Origin: Actinomycetota bacterium
Lineage (GTDB): Bacteria > Actinomycetota > Acidimicrobiia > Acidimicrobiales > JAHWLA01
DNA length: 12,263 nt
Direction: 5' to 3'
NCBI GenBank assembly: GCA_019347595.1
Contig: JAHWLA010000058.1
Coordinates: 1-12,263 of the forward strand
Numbering within the stretch: the first letter of the stretch is position 1; each line of letters starts with the position of its first letter. The position numbers and the translations under genes are program-made. The notes beneath the pieces are model-generated. The model had not been told where the DNA came from. It did no database searches and was given only the letters and a program-made list of their open reading frames with translations. Positions 6,537 through 12,263 of the stretch are shown here, piece by piece.

Positions 6537-6555
6537 GAAATGCCAGGCTACGTAA
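6537..6555. promoter_or_regulatory. 19-bp divergent intergenic region with palindromic TACGTA
   Basis: Only 19 bp separate the start codons of the gamma-carbonic-anhydrase and oligopeptidase B genes. TACGTA at 6549-6554 is its own reverse complement and fits the -10 pattern loosely on both strands (TANNNT-like). It could be a shared, symmetric -10 element. On the minus strand the spacing gives a leader of a few bases. On the plus strand the box is 1 nt from the ATG, too close for a normal start, so the oligopeptidase promoter must extend into the neighbour or the annotated start must differ. Confidence 0.35.
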
Positions 6556-8625
6556 ATGCACGACGTTCATCCGCAGCCTCCCGTCGCCGACCGGCGCCCG
6601 CACGCCGTCGAGGCGCACGGCGACCGCCGCACCGACGAGTGGTTCTGGCTACGCGACCGCGACGACCCCGCCGTCCTCGCCCACCTCGAAGCGGAGAACG
6701 CCTACACCAAGGCGATGCTCGCCCACACCGAGCCGCTCCAGCAGGAGCTGTACGACGAGATGGTCGCCCGCATCCAGGAGACCGACGAGTCGGTGCCCGC
6801 CCGCAAGGGCGAGTGGTGGTACTACGCCCGCACGGTCGAGGGCCTCCAGTACCCCATCGCCTGCCGGCGCCGAGGCGGCGAGGAGGGGCCGGAGCAGGTC
6901 CTGCTCGACGAGAACGTGCTGGCCGAGGGACACGAGTTCCTGGCCGTCGCCAACGACGTGGTGAGCCCCGACCACCGTCTCCTCGCCTACGCCGTCGACA
7001 CCGACGGCGGCGAGCGCTATGCCCTGCGCTTCCGGGACCTGGAGACGGGCGACGACCTGCCCGACGTCGTGGAGGGCACGTACTACGGGCTGGCCTGGGC
7101 GGCCGATAACGCCCACGTCTTCTACACCAAGGTCGACGAGGCCATGCGGCCCTACCAACTCTGGCGCCACCGCATCGGTACGCCGGCGGCCGACGACGCC
7201 CTCGTGTTCCAGGAGGACGACGACCGCTTCTACCTCGACGTCCACGCGACCCGCAGCGAGGCCTACGTCCTCCTCGTCCTGGAGAGCAAGGTGACCACCG
7301 AGACGTGGTACCTACGGGCCGACGACCCCACCGGCGAGCTGCGCGTCGTGCAGCCCCGGGAGCAGGGCATCGAGTACTCCGTCGATCATCACCCCGGTGT
7401 CGACCACCACGGCGATCGTTTCTTCATCGTCACCAATGCCGACGAGGCAGTGAACTTCAAGCTGGTGGAGACGCCCGTCGACGCGCCGAGCCGCGACAAC
7501 TGGGTGGAGGTGGTCCCCCACCGCGACGACGTGAAGCTCGACGGTGTCGAGGTCTTCGCCCGCCACCTGGTGCTCATCGAGCGGGCCGACGCGCTGCGTC
7601 GCCTGCGCATCCTCCGGCTGGCCGACGGCGACCAGCACATCATCGAGCAGCCCGAGCCCGTCTACACGGCAGGCCCCGACGTCAACGCCGAGTTCGACAC
7701 CGACGTCTACCGCTTCGCCTACGAGTCGATGATCACCCCTCGGTCGGTCTACGACTACGACACGGACGCTCGCACCCGCGTCCTCAAGAAGCAGCAGCCC
7801 GTGCTCGGCGGCTACGACCCCTCGCAGTACGAGACGCGGCGCATGTGGGCCACTGCCCCCGACGGTGCGCGGGTGCCCATCTCGGTCGTGCACCGCCGCG
7901 ACACCGCGCTCGACGGCAGCGCCCCCGCGCTGCTCTACGGCTACGGCTCCTACGAGATCAGCGTCGAACCCCGGTTCTCGTCGCTGCGGCTCAGCCTGCT
8001 CGACCGCGGCTTCGTCTACGCCATCGCCCACGTGCGCGGCGGCGGCGAGCTCGGCCGGCGCTGGTACGACGACGGCAAGCTGCTCCACAAGCCCAACACG
8101 TTCACCGACTTCGTGGCCTGCGCCGAGCACGTCGTCGCCGAGCGCCTCACGACGCCCGAGCGCCTCGGCATCCGGGGCGGCAGCGCAGGGGGCCTGCTCG
8201 TGGGCGCGGTCACCAACATGCGGCCTGACCTGTTCGCCGCCGTGGTGGCCGAGGTGCCCTTCGTGGACTGCCTCACCACCATCCTCGACGAGACCCTCCC
8301 GTTGACCGTCCTGGAGTGGGAGGAGTGGGGCAATCCGGTGACCGACAAGGCCGTCTACGACTGCATGAAGGCGTACTCGCCGTACGACAACGTGGCGGCC
8401 CAGCCGTACCCCGCCATGTTGGTGACCGCGGGCCTCAACGACCCGCGGGTGAGCTACTGGGAGCCCGCCAAGTGGGTGCAGCGGCTGCGCGAGCGCACAA
8501 CCGGCACGCGGCCGATCGTGTTGAAGACGGAGCTGGGCGCCGGGCACATGGGGCCGTCGGGCCGTTACGACGCCTGGCGCGACGAGGCCTTCGTGTTCGC
8601 CTTCGTACTCGACGCCCTCACCTGA
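6556..8625 (+). CDS. ptrB: Oligopeptidase B (S9A family serine peptidase)
   Basis: This cytosolic prolyl-oligopeptidase-family enzyme cleaves short peptides after basic residues. The N-terminus (PPVADRRPHAVEAHGDRRTDEWFWLRDRDDP) is the typical S9A opening. A seven-bladed beta-propeller covers roughly residues 75-400, followed by the alpha/beta-hydrolase domain. The catalytic triad is complete: S543 in GGSAGG, D629 in LNDPRV and H664 in GAGHMG. The acidic ETLPLTVLEWEEWGNP stretch after the nucleophile is the type of sequence that gives oligopeptidase B its Arg/Lys preference and separates it from prolyl endopeptidase. Length (689 aa) is normal and there is no signal peptide. The ATG at 6556 lacks a ribosome-binding site but places the conserved N-terminus correctly. 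The gene stands alone; the downstream gene converges with a 39-bp gap. Confidence 0.95.
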   Translation: MHDVHPQPPVADRRPHAVEAHGDRRTDEWFWLRDRDDPAVLAHLEAENAYTKAMLAHTEPLQQELYDEMVARIQETDESVPARKGEWWYYARTVEGLQYPIACRRRGGEEGPEQVLLDENVLAEGHEFLAVANDVVSPDHRLLAYAVDTDGGERYALRFRDLETGDDLPDVVEGTYYGLAWAADNAHVFYTKVDEAMRPYQLWRHRIGTPAADDALVFQEDDDRFYLDVHATRSEAYVLLVLESKVTTETWYLRADDPTGELRVVQPREQGIEYSVDHHPGVDHHGDRFFIVTNADEAVNFKLVETPVDAPSRDNWVEVVPHRDDVKLDGVEVFARHLVLIERADALRRLRILRLADGDQHIIEQPEPVYTAGPDVNAEFDTDVYRFAYESMITPRSVYDYDTDARTRVLKKQQPVLGGYDPSQYETRRMWATAPDGARVPISVVHRRDTALDGSAPALLYGYGSYEISVEPRFSSLRLSLLDRGFVYAIAHVRGGGELGRRWYDDGKLLHKPNTFTDFVACAEHVVAERLTTPERLGIRGGSAGGLLVGAVTNMRPDLFAAVVAEVPFVDCLTTILDETLPLTVLEWEEWGNPVTDKAVYDCMKAYSPYDNVAAQPYPAMLVTAGLNDPRVSYWEPAKWVQRLRERTTGTRPIVLKTELGAGHMGPSGRYDAWRDEAFVFAFVLDALT

Positions 8626-8664
8626 TGGCGCACAACCTCGTTCTGGTCCCCACAACGGCGCCGG

Positions 8665-10476
8665 TTACGCCTCGGCGGGCGGGACGACCTCCGCCTGCAA
8701 CGGTGCCGCCTCGCGGAGGTCGACGACCACGGGCTCGGCCCCGCGCAGCACGTCGAGGATCTCCTGGCCCACCAGCTCGTCGCGCTCCAACAGCGCGTCG
8801 CGCAGGGCCTCCACCAGGTGCCGGTTCTCCTGCAGTGACCGGGTGACCGCCGCCTTGGCCGTTTCCAGGATCGCCTCGACTGCCTCGCGCCCGGTGTCCG
8901 ACGCCAGCACCTTGCTCACGATGTTGGCGCCCGGCATACCGCCCGCCGCCTCCAGCGAGACGAGCGAGCCGCCCATGCCGAACGAGCCCACCATCTGGGC
9001 CGCCGCCGAGGTGGCCGCCTGGAGGTCGCCGCTGGGCCCGGTGCCCGACTCCCCGAAGAACAGTTCCTCGGCCACCATGCCGCCGAAGGCGATCTGGATG
9101 AGCGCCTCGATCTCGGTCTTGGTGCTGGTGAACCGCTCCTCCAGGTCGGAGTGCGCCAACAGGCCGAGGGCCGCGCCCCGCTTGATGATCGACAGCACCT
9201 CGAGCTTGCGGCCCTTGCCGACCAGGTAGGCGACCGTGGCATGCCCCGCCTCGTGGGTGGCGATGGTGCGCCGCTCGGCCTCGGTGTACTCCACCGGCTG
9301 CTTGAGCCCGAGCTCCTCGGTCATGCGGGCCTGCTGGATGTCGTCCCAGTTGAGGCGGGAGTCGCCCCGGCGCAGCGCCCACACCAGCGCCTCGTCGAGC
9401 AGGTGCTCGATCATCACCGGCGAGTAGCCGAACGTCATGGCCGCCAACGTGTCGCGCCGCTCCGGGGTGTCGAGGGCGGGGGCATGGGCCTTGCGGGCCA
9501 GGTAGTAGTCGAGGATCTCCCGTCGGCCTCGGCGGCTGGGGAGATCGAAGTAGACGGCCCGGTCGAACCGCCCCGGCCGCAGCAGCGCGGGGTCGAGGTC
9601 GTCCTTCCGGTTGGTGGCCCCGATGACGAGGATGTTGGCGGGCTCCGGGCTCGGCTTCTTCAAGTGCGCCGAGGTGGGCAGCCAGTAGTTGAGCTGGTCG
9701 ACGAACCAGCCGCGGACGCGCCGGCCGGTGGGCGGCTGGTCGAACGACTGGAGCTGGATGAGCAGCTCGTTGACGACGCCGGAGATCCCCTCGCGCCCGC
9801 TTCCGCCGCCCATCCCGGAGCGCGCCGCACCGATGGCGTCGATCTCCTCGATGAAGCCGATGGCCCCGCCTTCCTTGCGGGCCGCCTTGCGCAACGCCTT
9901 GAAGTAGTTGCGGATCTTGCGGTTGGTCTGCCCGTAGTACATCGACTGGAACGCCGACGACGACACGAAGAAGAACGGCACGCCCGCCTCGCGCGCCATG
10001 GCCTTGGCGAGATACGTCTTGCCCGTGCCCGGCGGCCCCTCGAACAGGATCGCCCGCCGCGGCGTCCCGCCCATGCGCTCCTTGAACGTGCGGTGGGCCA
10101 GGAAGAGGTTGAGGGTCTTGACGACCTCCTCCACCACCACCGGCATGCCCCGCACGTCGGCGAACGAGGTGGTCAGCTCCGACGGCCGGTACAGGACGTG
10201 GGGCGACCGGCCCGCGCCCAGCAGCGGCAGGATGAGAACCGCGCACAGCACGATCATGAGCACCAACGCAGGCATGAGCTCTGTGGGGACGGGGTTGCTG
10301 ATGCCGAAGCGGACGGGGTTGCCGCTGACCAGCCGCAGCCAGAACCAGGCGGCCAGGGGGCCGAGGAACAGCGCCAGCTTCAGGAGCCGAGCCTGACGCG
10401 CCTTTTCCCGGGCCACCGCCACATCGGCCACCGCCGTGCGCAGGACTCCTGCCTGCCCGATGCTCTTGAGGTCCAT
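8665..10476 (-). CDS. FtsH-like membrane AAA+ zinc metalloprotease, divergent
   Basis: The protein has two N-terminal membrane segments (about residues 34-52 and 70-90 when counted from 10482), a cytoplasmic AAA+ domain and an M41 peptidase domain, the FtsH plan. Walker A is GPPGTGKT (149-156), the arginine-finger region is LLRPGRFDR (300-308), the zinc motif is HEAGH (410-414) and the third ligand is probably D486 (PSGDLQAAT). It should unfold and degrade membrane or soluble proteins using ATP. It is atypical in four ways. The loop between the membrane segments is only about 18 residues. Walker B reads FIEEID rather than FIDEID. The pore loop is MYYG rather than MFVG. About 35 extra residues (248-282) precede the ILVIGATNR strand. 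It is probably a paralogue of housekeeping FtsH. GTG 10482, ATG 10479 and ATG 10476 are in frame; GGAG is best spaced for 10476. Confidence 0.93.
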   Translation of the reverse strand: MDLKSIGQAGVLRTAVADVAVAREKARQARLLKLALFLGPLAAWFWLRLVSGNPVRFGISNPVPTELMPALVLMIVLCAVLILPLLGAGRSPHVLYRPSELTTSFADVRGMPVVVEEVVKTLNLFLAHRTFKERMGGTPRRAILFEGPPGTGKTYLAKAMAREAGVPFFFVSSSAFQSMYYGQTNRKIRNYFKALRKAARKEGGAIGFIEEIDAIGAARSGMGGGSGREGISGVVNELLIQLQSFDQPPTGRRVRGWFVDQLNYWLPTSAHLKKPSPEPANILVIGATNRKDDLDPALLRPGRFDRAVYFDLPSRRGRREILDYYLARKAHAPALDTPERRDTLAAMTFGYSPVMIEHLLDEALVWALRRGDSRLNWDDIQQARMTEELGLKQPVEYTEAERRTIATHEAGHATVAYLVGKGRKLEVLSIIKRGAALGLLAHSDLEERFTSTKTEIEALIQIAFGGMVAEELFFGESGTGPSGDLQAATSAAAQMVGSFGMGGSLVSLEAAGGMPGANIVSKVLASDTGREAVEAILETAKAAVTRSLQENRHLVEALRDALLERDELVGQEILDVLRGAEPVVVDLREAAPLQAEVVPPAEA

Positions 10477-10498
10477 CATCACGCTCCGTCCCTTTTCC

Positions 10499-10515
10499 TG
10501 CCACGCAGTGTGGCA
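10499..10515. repeat. Inverted repeat TGCCAC-N5-GTGGCA upstream of the FtsH-like gene
   Basis: A perfect 6-bp dyad with a 5-bp centre lies 16-39 bp upstream of the FtsH-like start codons, where a repressor or activator would act. It uses the same half-sites as the dyad at 491-504, in opposite order. It does not match the CIRCE or HAIR heat-shock operators. The regulator is unknown. Confidence 0.4.
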
Positions 10516-10537
10516 AACCTGGGGGCGTAAAGCGAGG

Positions 10538-10549
10538 CGGGAATTCCCG
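10538..10549. repeat. Perfect 12-bp palindrome CGGGAATTCCCG upstream of the DUF4395 gene
   Basis: A perfect palindrome sits 29 bp before the DUF4395 start codon. It covers the place where the -35 element would lie relative to the candidate -10 box at 10567-10572. That placement fits an operator. It is short enough to be chance, and no regulator can be assigned. Confidence 0.35.
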
Positions 10550-10566
10550 AGTGCCCCAGTCGGGTT

Positions 10567-10572
10567 TAAGCT
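10567..10572 (+). promoter_or_regulatory. Candidate -10 box (TAAGCT) for the DUF4395-thioredoxin pair, leaderless type
   Basis: TAAGCT ends 6 nt before the ATG at 10579 and there is no ribosome-binding site between them. This indicates a leaderless transcript covering the DUF4395 gene and the coupled thioredoxin-like gene. Confidence 0.48.
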
Positions 10573-10578
10573 GGTGCT

Positions 10579-11016
10579 ATGGCCGATTCGCTCCGTCCCA
10601 TCGATGCCCGAGGTCCCCGCTTCAACCAGGGCGTCCTCACGGTGGCGCTGCTCGGGGGTTTCGTGGCCGACGCTCGTTTGGTGGTTCCCGCCTTCGCCGT
10701 CGTTCTCCTGCTCGGCGCCGCCTTCGGCCCGCGCTACGGCCCGTTCCTCCGTCTCTACGCGGAGGCGATCAAGCCCCGACTGGGGCCGCCCGCCGAACTG
10801 GAGGACCCCCGCCCGCCCCGCTTCGCGGCCGCGGTCGGCGTCGTGTTCCTGACCGCCGCCACCGTCGCCTTCGCCGCCGGGGCGGTCGGCGTGGGCTGGG
10901 CGCTCGCCCTCGTGGTGGCCGCCCTGGCCGGGCTGGCCGCCGCCACCGGCATCTGCGTCGGCTGCGAGCTGTACCTCGTCTTCGCCCGCCGACGCGGCGT
11001 CGAGCTGGTCGCCTGA
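10579..11016 (+). CDS. DUF4395 family membrane protein
   Basis: This 145-aa integral membrane protein matches the DUF4395 family. The conserved opening IDARGPRFNQGVLTVALL (residues 8-25) is present, as are the GAAFGPRYGPFLRL and PRLGPPAELEDPRPPRFA blocks and a final hydrophobic stretch ending GICVGCELY. Hydrophobic segments fall at about 17-49, 83-106 and 107-125. A CxxC pair (C126, C129) follows the last membrane segment. The family's function is not established, but the cysteine pair and the coupled thioredoxin-like gene (TGATG overlap) suggest a thiol-redox role, for example electron transfer across the membrane. The start is supported by the conserved N-terminus and a -10 box 6 nt upstream. 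Confidence 0.93.
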   Translation: MADSLRPIDARGPRFNQGVLTVALLGGFVADARLVVPAFAVVLLLGAAFGPRYGPFLRLYAEAIKPRLGPPAELEDPRPPRFAAAVGVVFLTAATVAFAAGAVGVGWALALVVAALAGLAAATGICVGCELYLVFARRRGVELVA

Positions 11017-11444
11017 TGACGCTGCGCCTGCTGATCGTGGCCGCCCTGCTGGCGGCGTTTGTCGCGTTCCGGATCGCCTACGACCGACGTCGCCGGCGCA
11101 TCGCGAGCGACGACCGGCCGGTCCCCCGCCTTCCCGGCCACCTGGTCGACGGGGCGGAGGCCACTTGGGTGGTGTTCACGACGCCGTACTGCGCGAGCTG
11201 CGGGCCCGTCGTCGACCGGCTCCAGGGCCATGGACCGGTCATCACCGTCGACGCCACCCGGGACCCCGACCTGGCCGAGGCCTTCCGCATCCGGTCCGCG
11301 CCCACCGTGCTGTTGGCCGACGCCGCGGGCGCCGTGCACGGCCGGTTCGTCGGCGCCGCCGCCGTGGACGCTTACCTCCAGACGGGCAGCTCGGCCTCGG
11401 AGCGCCGCGGGTTGGCCCGGTCGCGGGCCGAGAGGATCGGCTGA
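11016..11444 (+). CDS. Membrane-anchored thioredoxin-like protein
   Basis: The 142-aa protein has a single N-terminal membrane segment (residues 3-20), followed by a positively charged stretch (DRRRRR, 23-28) and a thioredoxin fold. The active site is TTPYCASCGPV, with C59 and C62, and the cis-proline is P96 in SAPTVLLAD. The order of anchor and charges is compatible with an anchored protein, but the arginines after the segment suggest by the positive-inside rule that the thioredoxin domain may be cytoplasmic. It probably exchanges disulfides with the DUF4395 protein encoded just before it (1-bp overlap of stop and start). The last 24 codons overlap, on the other strand, the end of the RmlC-like gene. 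Residues after about 122 (Ser/Arg-rich) lie beyond the thioredoxin fold. Confidence 0.9.
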   Translation: MTLRLLIVAALLAAFVAFRIAYDRRRRRIASDDRPVPRLPGHLVDGAEATWVVFTTPYCASCGPVVDRLQGHGPVITVDATRDPDLAEAFRIRSAPTVLLADAAGAVHGRFVGAAAVDAYLQTGSSASERRGLARSRAERIG

Positions 11445-11902
11445 GCCACGCCCCAGTCGGCGCCCAGCGCCGGGTCGTCCCACGCCACCCCCAGCTCGTC
11501 GGCCGGGTCGTAGTAGCGGTCGACCAGGTAGGTGATGGTGAGCTCGGTCAGCGCCGCGAACCCGTGGCCCACACCGGGCGGGATGTAGACGCCGCGGTCG
11601 TCGTGGTCGCCGATGTCGAGCATCTGGGTGGCGGCTTCGGTCGGCGAGCCGACGCGTAGGTCGTGGAGCACGACGCGGGCGCGGCCCTTGGGGACGTACC
11701 AGTAGTCGGCCTGGTGCCGATGGAAGTGCAGCCCGACGAGCGCCCCCGCCTGCTTGTCGGAGCGGTTGCCCTGCACCATCTCGTTGCCGTCGAACCACTC
11801 GCGTCGGTACGTCTCCACGAAGCGCCCTCGCTCGTCGCCGTGGACGTCGGGCGTCACCACCACGACGCCGGCGATGTGGGGCGAGGGCTCGATGATGGGC
11901 AC
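11372..11902 (-). CDS. RmlC-like cupin, dTDP-4-dehydrorhamnose 3,5-epimerase family
   Basis: The 176-aa protein follows the RmlC/RfbC family along its whole length. Shared blocks include GDERGRFVETY (22-32), GLHF (57-60), HDLRVGSPT (80-88), IPPGVGHGF (107-115), VDRYYDPADE (127-136) and WDDPALGADW (141-150). RmlC epimerises C3 and C5 of the dTDP-6-deoxy-4-keto-sugar on the route to dTDP-rhamnose. The catalytic His (H59), the Asp of HDLR and the Tyr near 130 are kept. However, the Arg before GLH (LRGLH in typical RmlC) is V56, and the substrate-binding Lys aligns with D65 in QADYWYVPKG. It may therefore act on a different sugar or only resemble RmlC. No other rhamnose genes are present. The GTG start at 11902 has no Shine-Dalgarno sequence. 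Confidence 0.85.
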   Translation of the reverse strand: MPIIEPSPHIAGVVVVTPDVHGDERGRFVETYRREWFDGNEMVQGNRSDKQAGALVGLHFHRHQADYWYVPKGRARVVLHDLRVGSPTEAATQMLDIGDHDDRGVYIPPGVGHGFAALTELTITYLVDRYYDPADELGVAWDDPALGADWGVAQPILSARDRANPRRSEAELPVWR

Positions 11903-11910
11903 GGCGGCGG

Positions 11911-11916
11911 AGGCTA
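11911..11916 (-). promoter_or_regulatory. Candidate -10 box (TAGCCT) for the RmlC-like gene, leaderless type
   Basis: On the minus strand, TAGCCT ends 8 nt before the GTG at 11902, and its first three bases are the TAG stop codon of the upstream MauE-type gene. The lack of a ribosome-binding site fits a leaderless start. Co-transcription with the upstream gene is an alternative. Confidence 0.35.
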
Positions 11917-12263
11917 GCCGGCCCGTCGGGCGTCGGACACGATGGCCAAGCCCACCACCGCCCCGGTCGCCGCCTCCAACACGCTCCCTGTGTCGGGGGC
12001 GACGAAGCCGAGAGCGGCCAGCGCGGTGAGCGCTGCGTTGCGACGGACGGTACGGGGGCCGACAGGTCGGGCCGACGTCTCGCCGAAGCAACCGCACGGC
12101 CCGGCGTCGCCGCGGCGGACGCGAGCGCGCACCTGCCACCAGAAGGCGCCGAGGAGCACGGCAGCAGGCAGCGCGGGCCACCGGCCCGCGACCTGGGCGG
12201 CCAGCAGGGCGCCGAGGACGAGCTCGGCCCAGGGGACGAGCGGCACCACCCAGGCGGGTGCGC
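11914..12263 (-). CDS. MauE/DoxX-type redox-associated membrane protein (5' end outside window)
   Basis: The frame is open to the window edge and reads APAWVVPLVPWAELVLGALL there, so the true N-terminus lies outside. The visible part has hydrophobic segments around WAELVLGALLAAQVA, LPAAVLLGAFWW, NAALTALAALGFVA and LEAATGAVVGLAIV. It also has the CGCFG signature after a basic loop, typical of MauE-like methylamine-utilisation membrane proteins. MauE helps provide or form disulfides in the periplasmic methylamine dehydrogenase subunit. In genomes without methylamine genes, relatives are linked to thiol-redox proteins. The nearby DUF4395 and thioredoxin-like genes fit that role. It ends 11 bp before the start of the RmlC-like gene on the same strand. 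Confidence 0.82.
   Translation of the reverse strand, partial: APAWVVPLVPWAELVLGALLAAQVAGRWPALPAAVLLGAFWWQVRARVRRGDAGPCGCFGETSARPVGPRTVRRNAALTALAALGFVAPDTGSVLEAATGAVVGLAIVSDARRAG

Noticed and set aside
7312..8655. 447-codon open frame antisense to oligopeptidase B
   Set aside because: The sense strand carries an intact serine peptidase with its full triad; the antisense product is low-complexity Gly/Val/His/Arg.
8626..8664. Terminator in the gap between the convergent oligopeptidase B and FtsH-like genes
   Set aside because: No stem-loop of useful length is visible in these 39 bases.
8618..10516. Longer 632-codon frame on the same strand as the FtsH-like gene
   Set aside because: It is a shifted frame of the same region; its product is Gly/Arg/Pro-rich and lacks every FtsH motif.
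9151..10530. 459-codon open frame antisense to the FtsH-like gene
   Set aside because: The sense frame has Walker A, HEAGH and other motifs; the antisense product is Arg/Gln/Glu/His-rich with no domain.
1..12263. CRISPR array, tRNA/rRNA genes, transposase or insertion-sequence ends
   Set aside because: I saw no regularly spaced repeats, no cloverleaf-type sequence, no transposase-like protein and no terminal inverted repeats around the methyltransferase cassette.

Overview
The window is GC-rich (roughly 70 % by eye) and densely coded. Codons are strongly G/C-ending, several genes start with GTG, and several lack a Shine-Dalgarno sequence but have a TANNNT box 6-8 nt before the start codon (leaderless style). 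With a sufB start, an oligopeptidase B and a DUF4395/thioredoxin/MauE-type redox group, this points to an actinobacterium. A deep lineage such as Acidimicrobiia is my guess, not something the sequence proves. I see no rRNA, tRNA, CRISPR array or insertion sequence. The longest non-coding stretch is the 195-bp divergent region at 374-568.

Left edge (1-829): the N-terminal 124 codons of sufB (Fe-S cluster assembly) run leftward off the window. They are divergent from an unrecognised 86-aa acidic protein.

DNA-modification cassette (899-4793, + strand): four genes in one direction. They are a beta-class amino-methyltransferase (m4C or m6A) carrying an extra C-terminal domain that looks like a degenerate PD-(D/E)XK nuclease fold, an unrecognised 105-aa protein, an unrecognised 338-aa protein with nuclease-like EWK and SCK motifs, and a complete C5-cytosine methyltransferase. 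The block sits between ordinary metabolic genes. It is the best candidate for an undescribed restriction-modification or defence system here, but no endonuclease can be proven from sequence alone.

Leftward operon (6536 down to 4801): a gamma-carbonic-anhydrase-like protein, a helical ORF broken by a one-base frameshift, a 59-aa protein and a VOC/glyoxalase-fold protein. Junctions overlap (TGATG, GTGA) or are short. Only 19 bp separate the start of this operon from the divergent oligopeptidase B gene (6556-8625).

Protease pair: oligopeptidase B faces, tail to tail, an unusual FtsH-like membrane AAA metalloprotease (8665-10476, minus). The latter has a short inter-TM loop, an altered Walker B and pore loop, and an insertion in the AAA domain.

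Right edge: a DUF4395 membrane protein and a membrane-anchored thioredoxin-like protein form a TGATG-coupled pair. They converge, with a 73-bp coding overlap, on an RmlC-like cupin and a MauE-type membrane protein that leaves the window. The DUF4395, thioredoxin and MauE proteins all carry cysteine pairs, which suggests an extracytoplasmic thiol-redox group.
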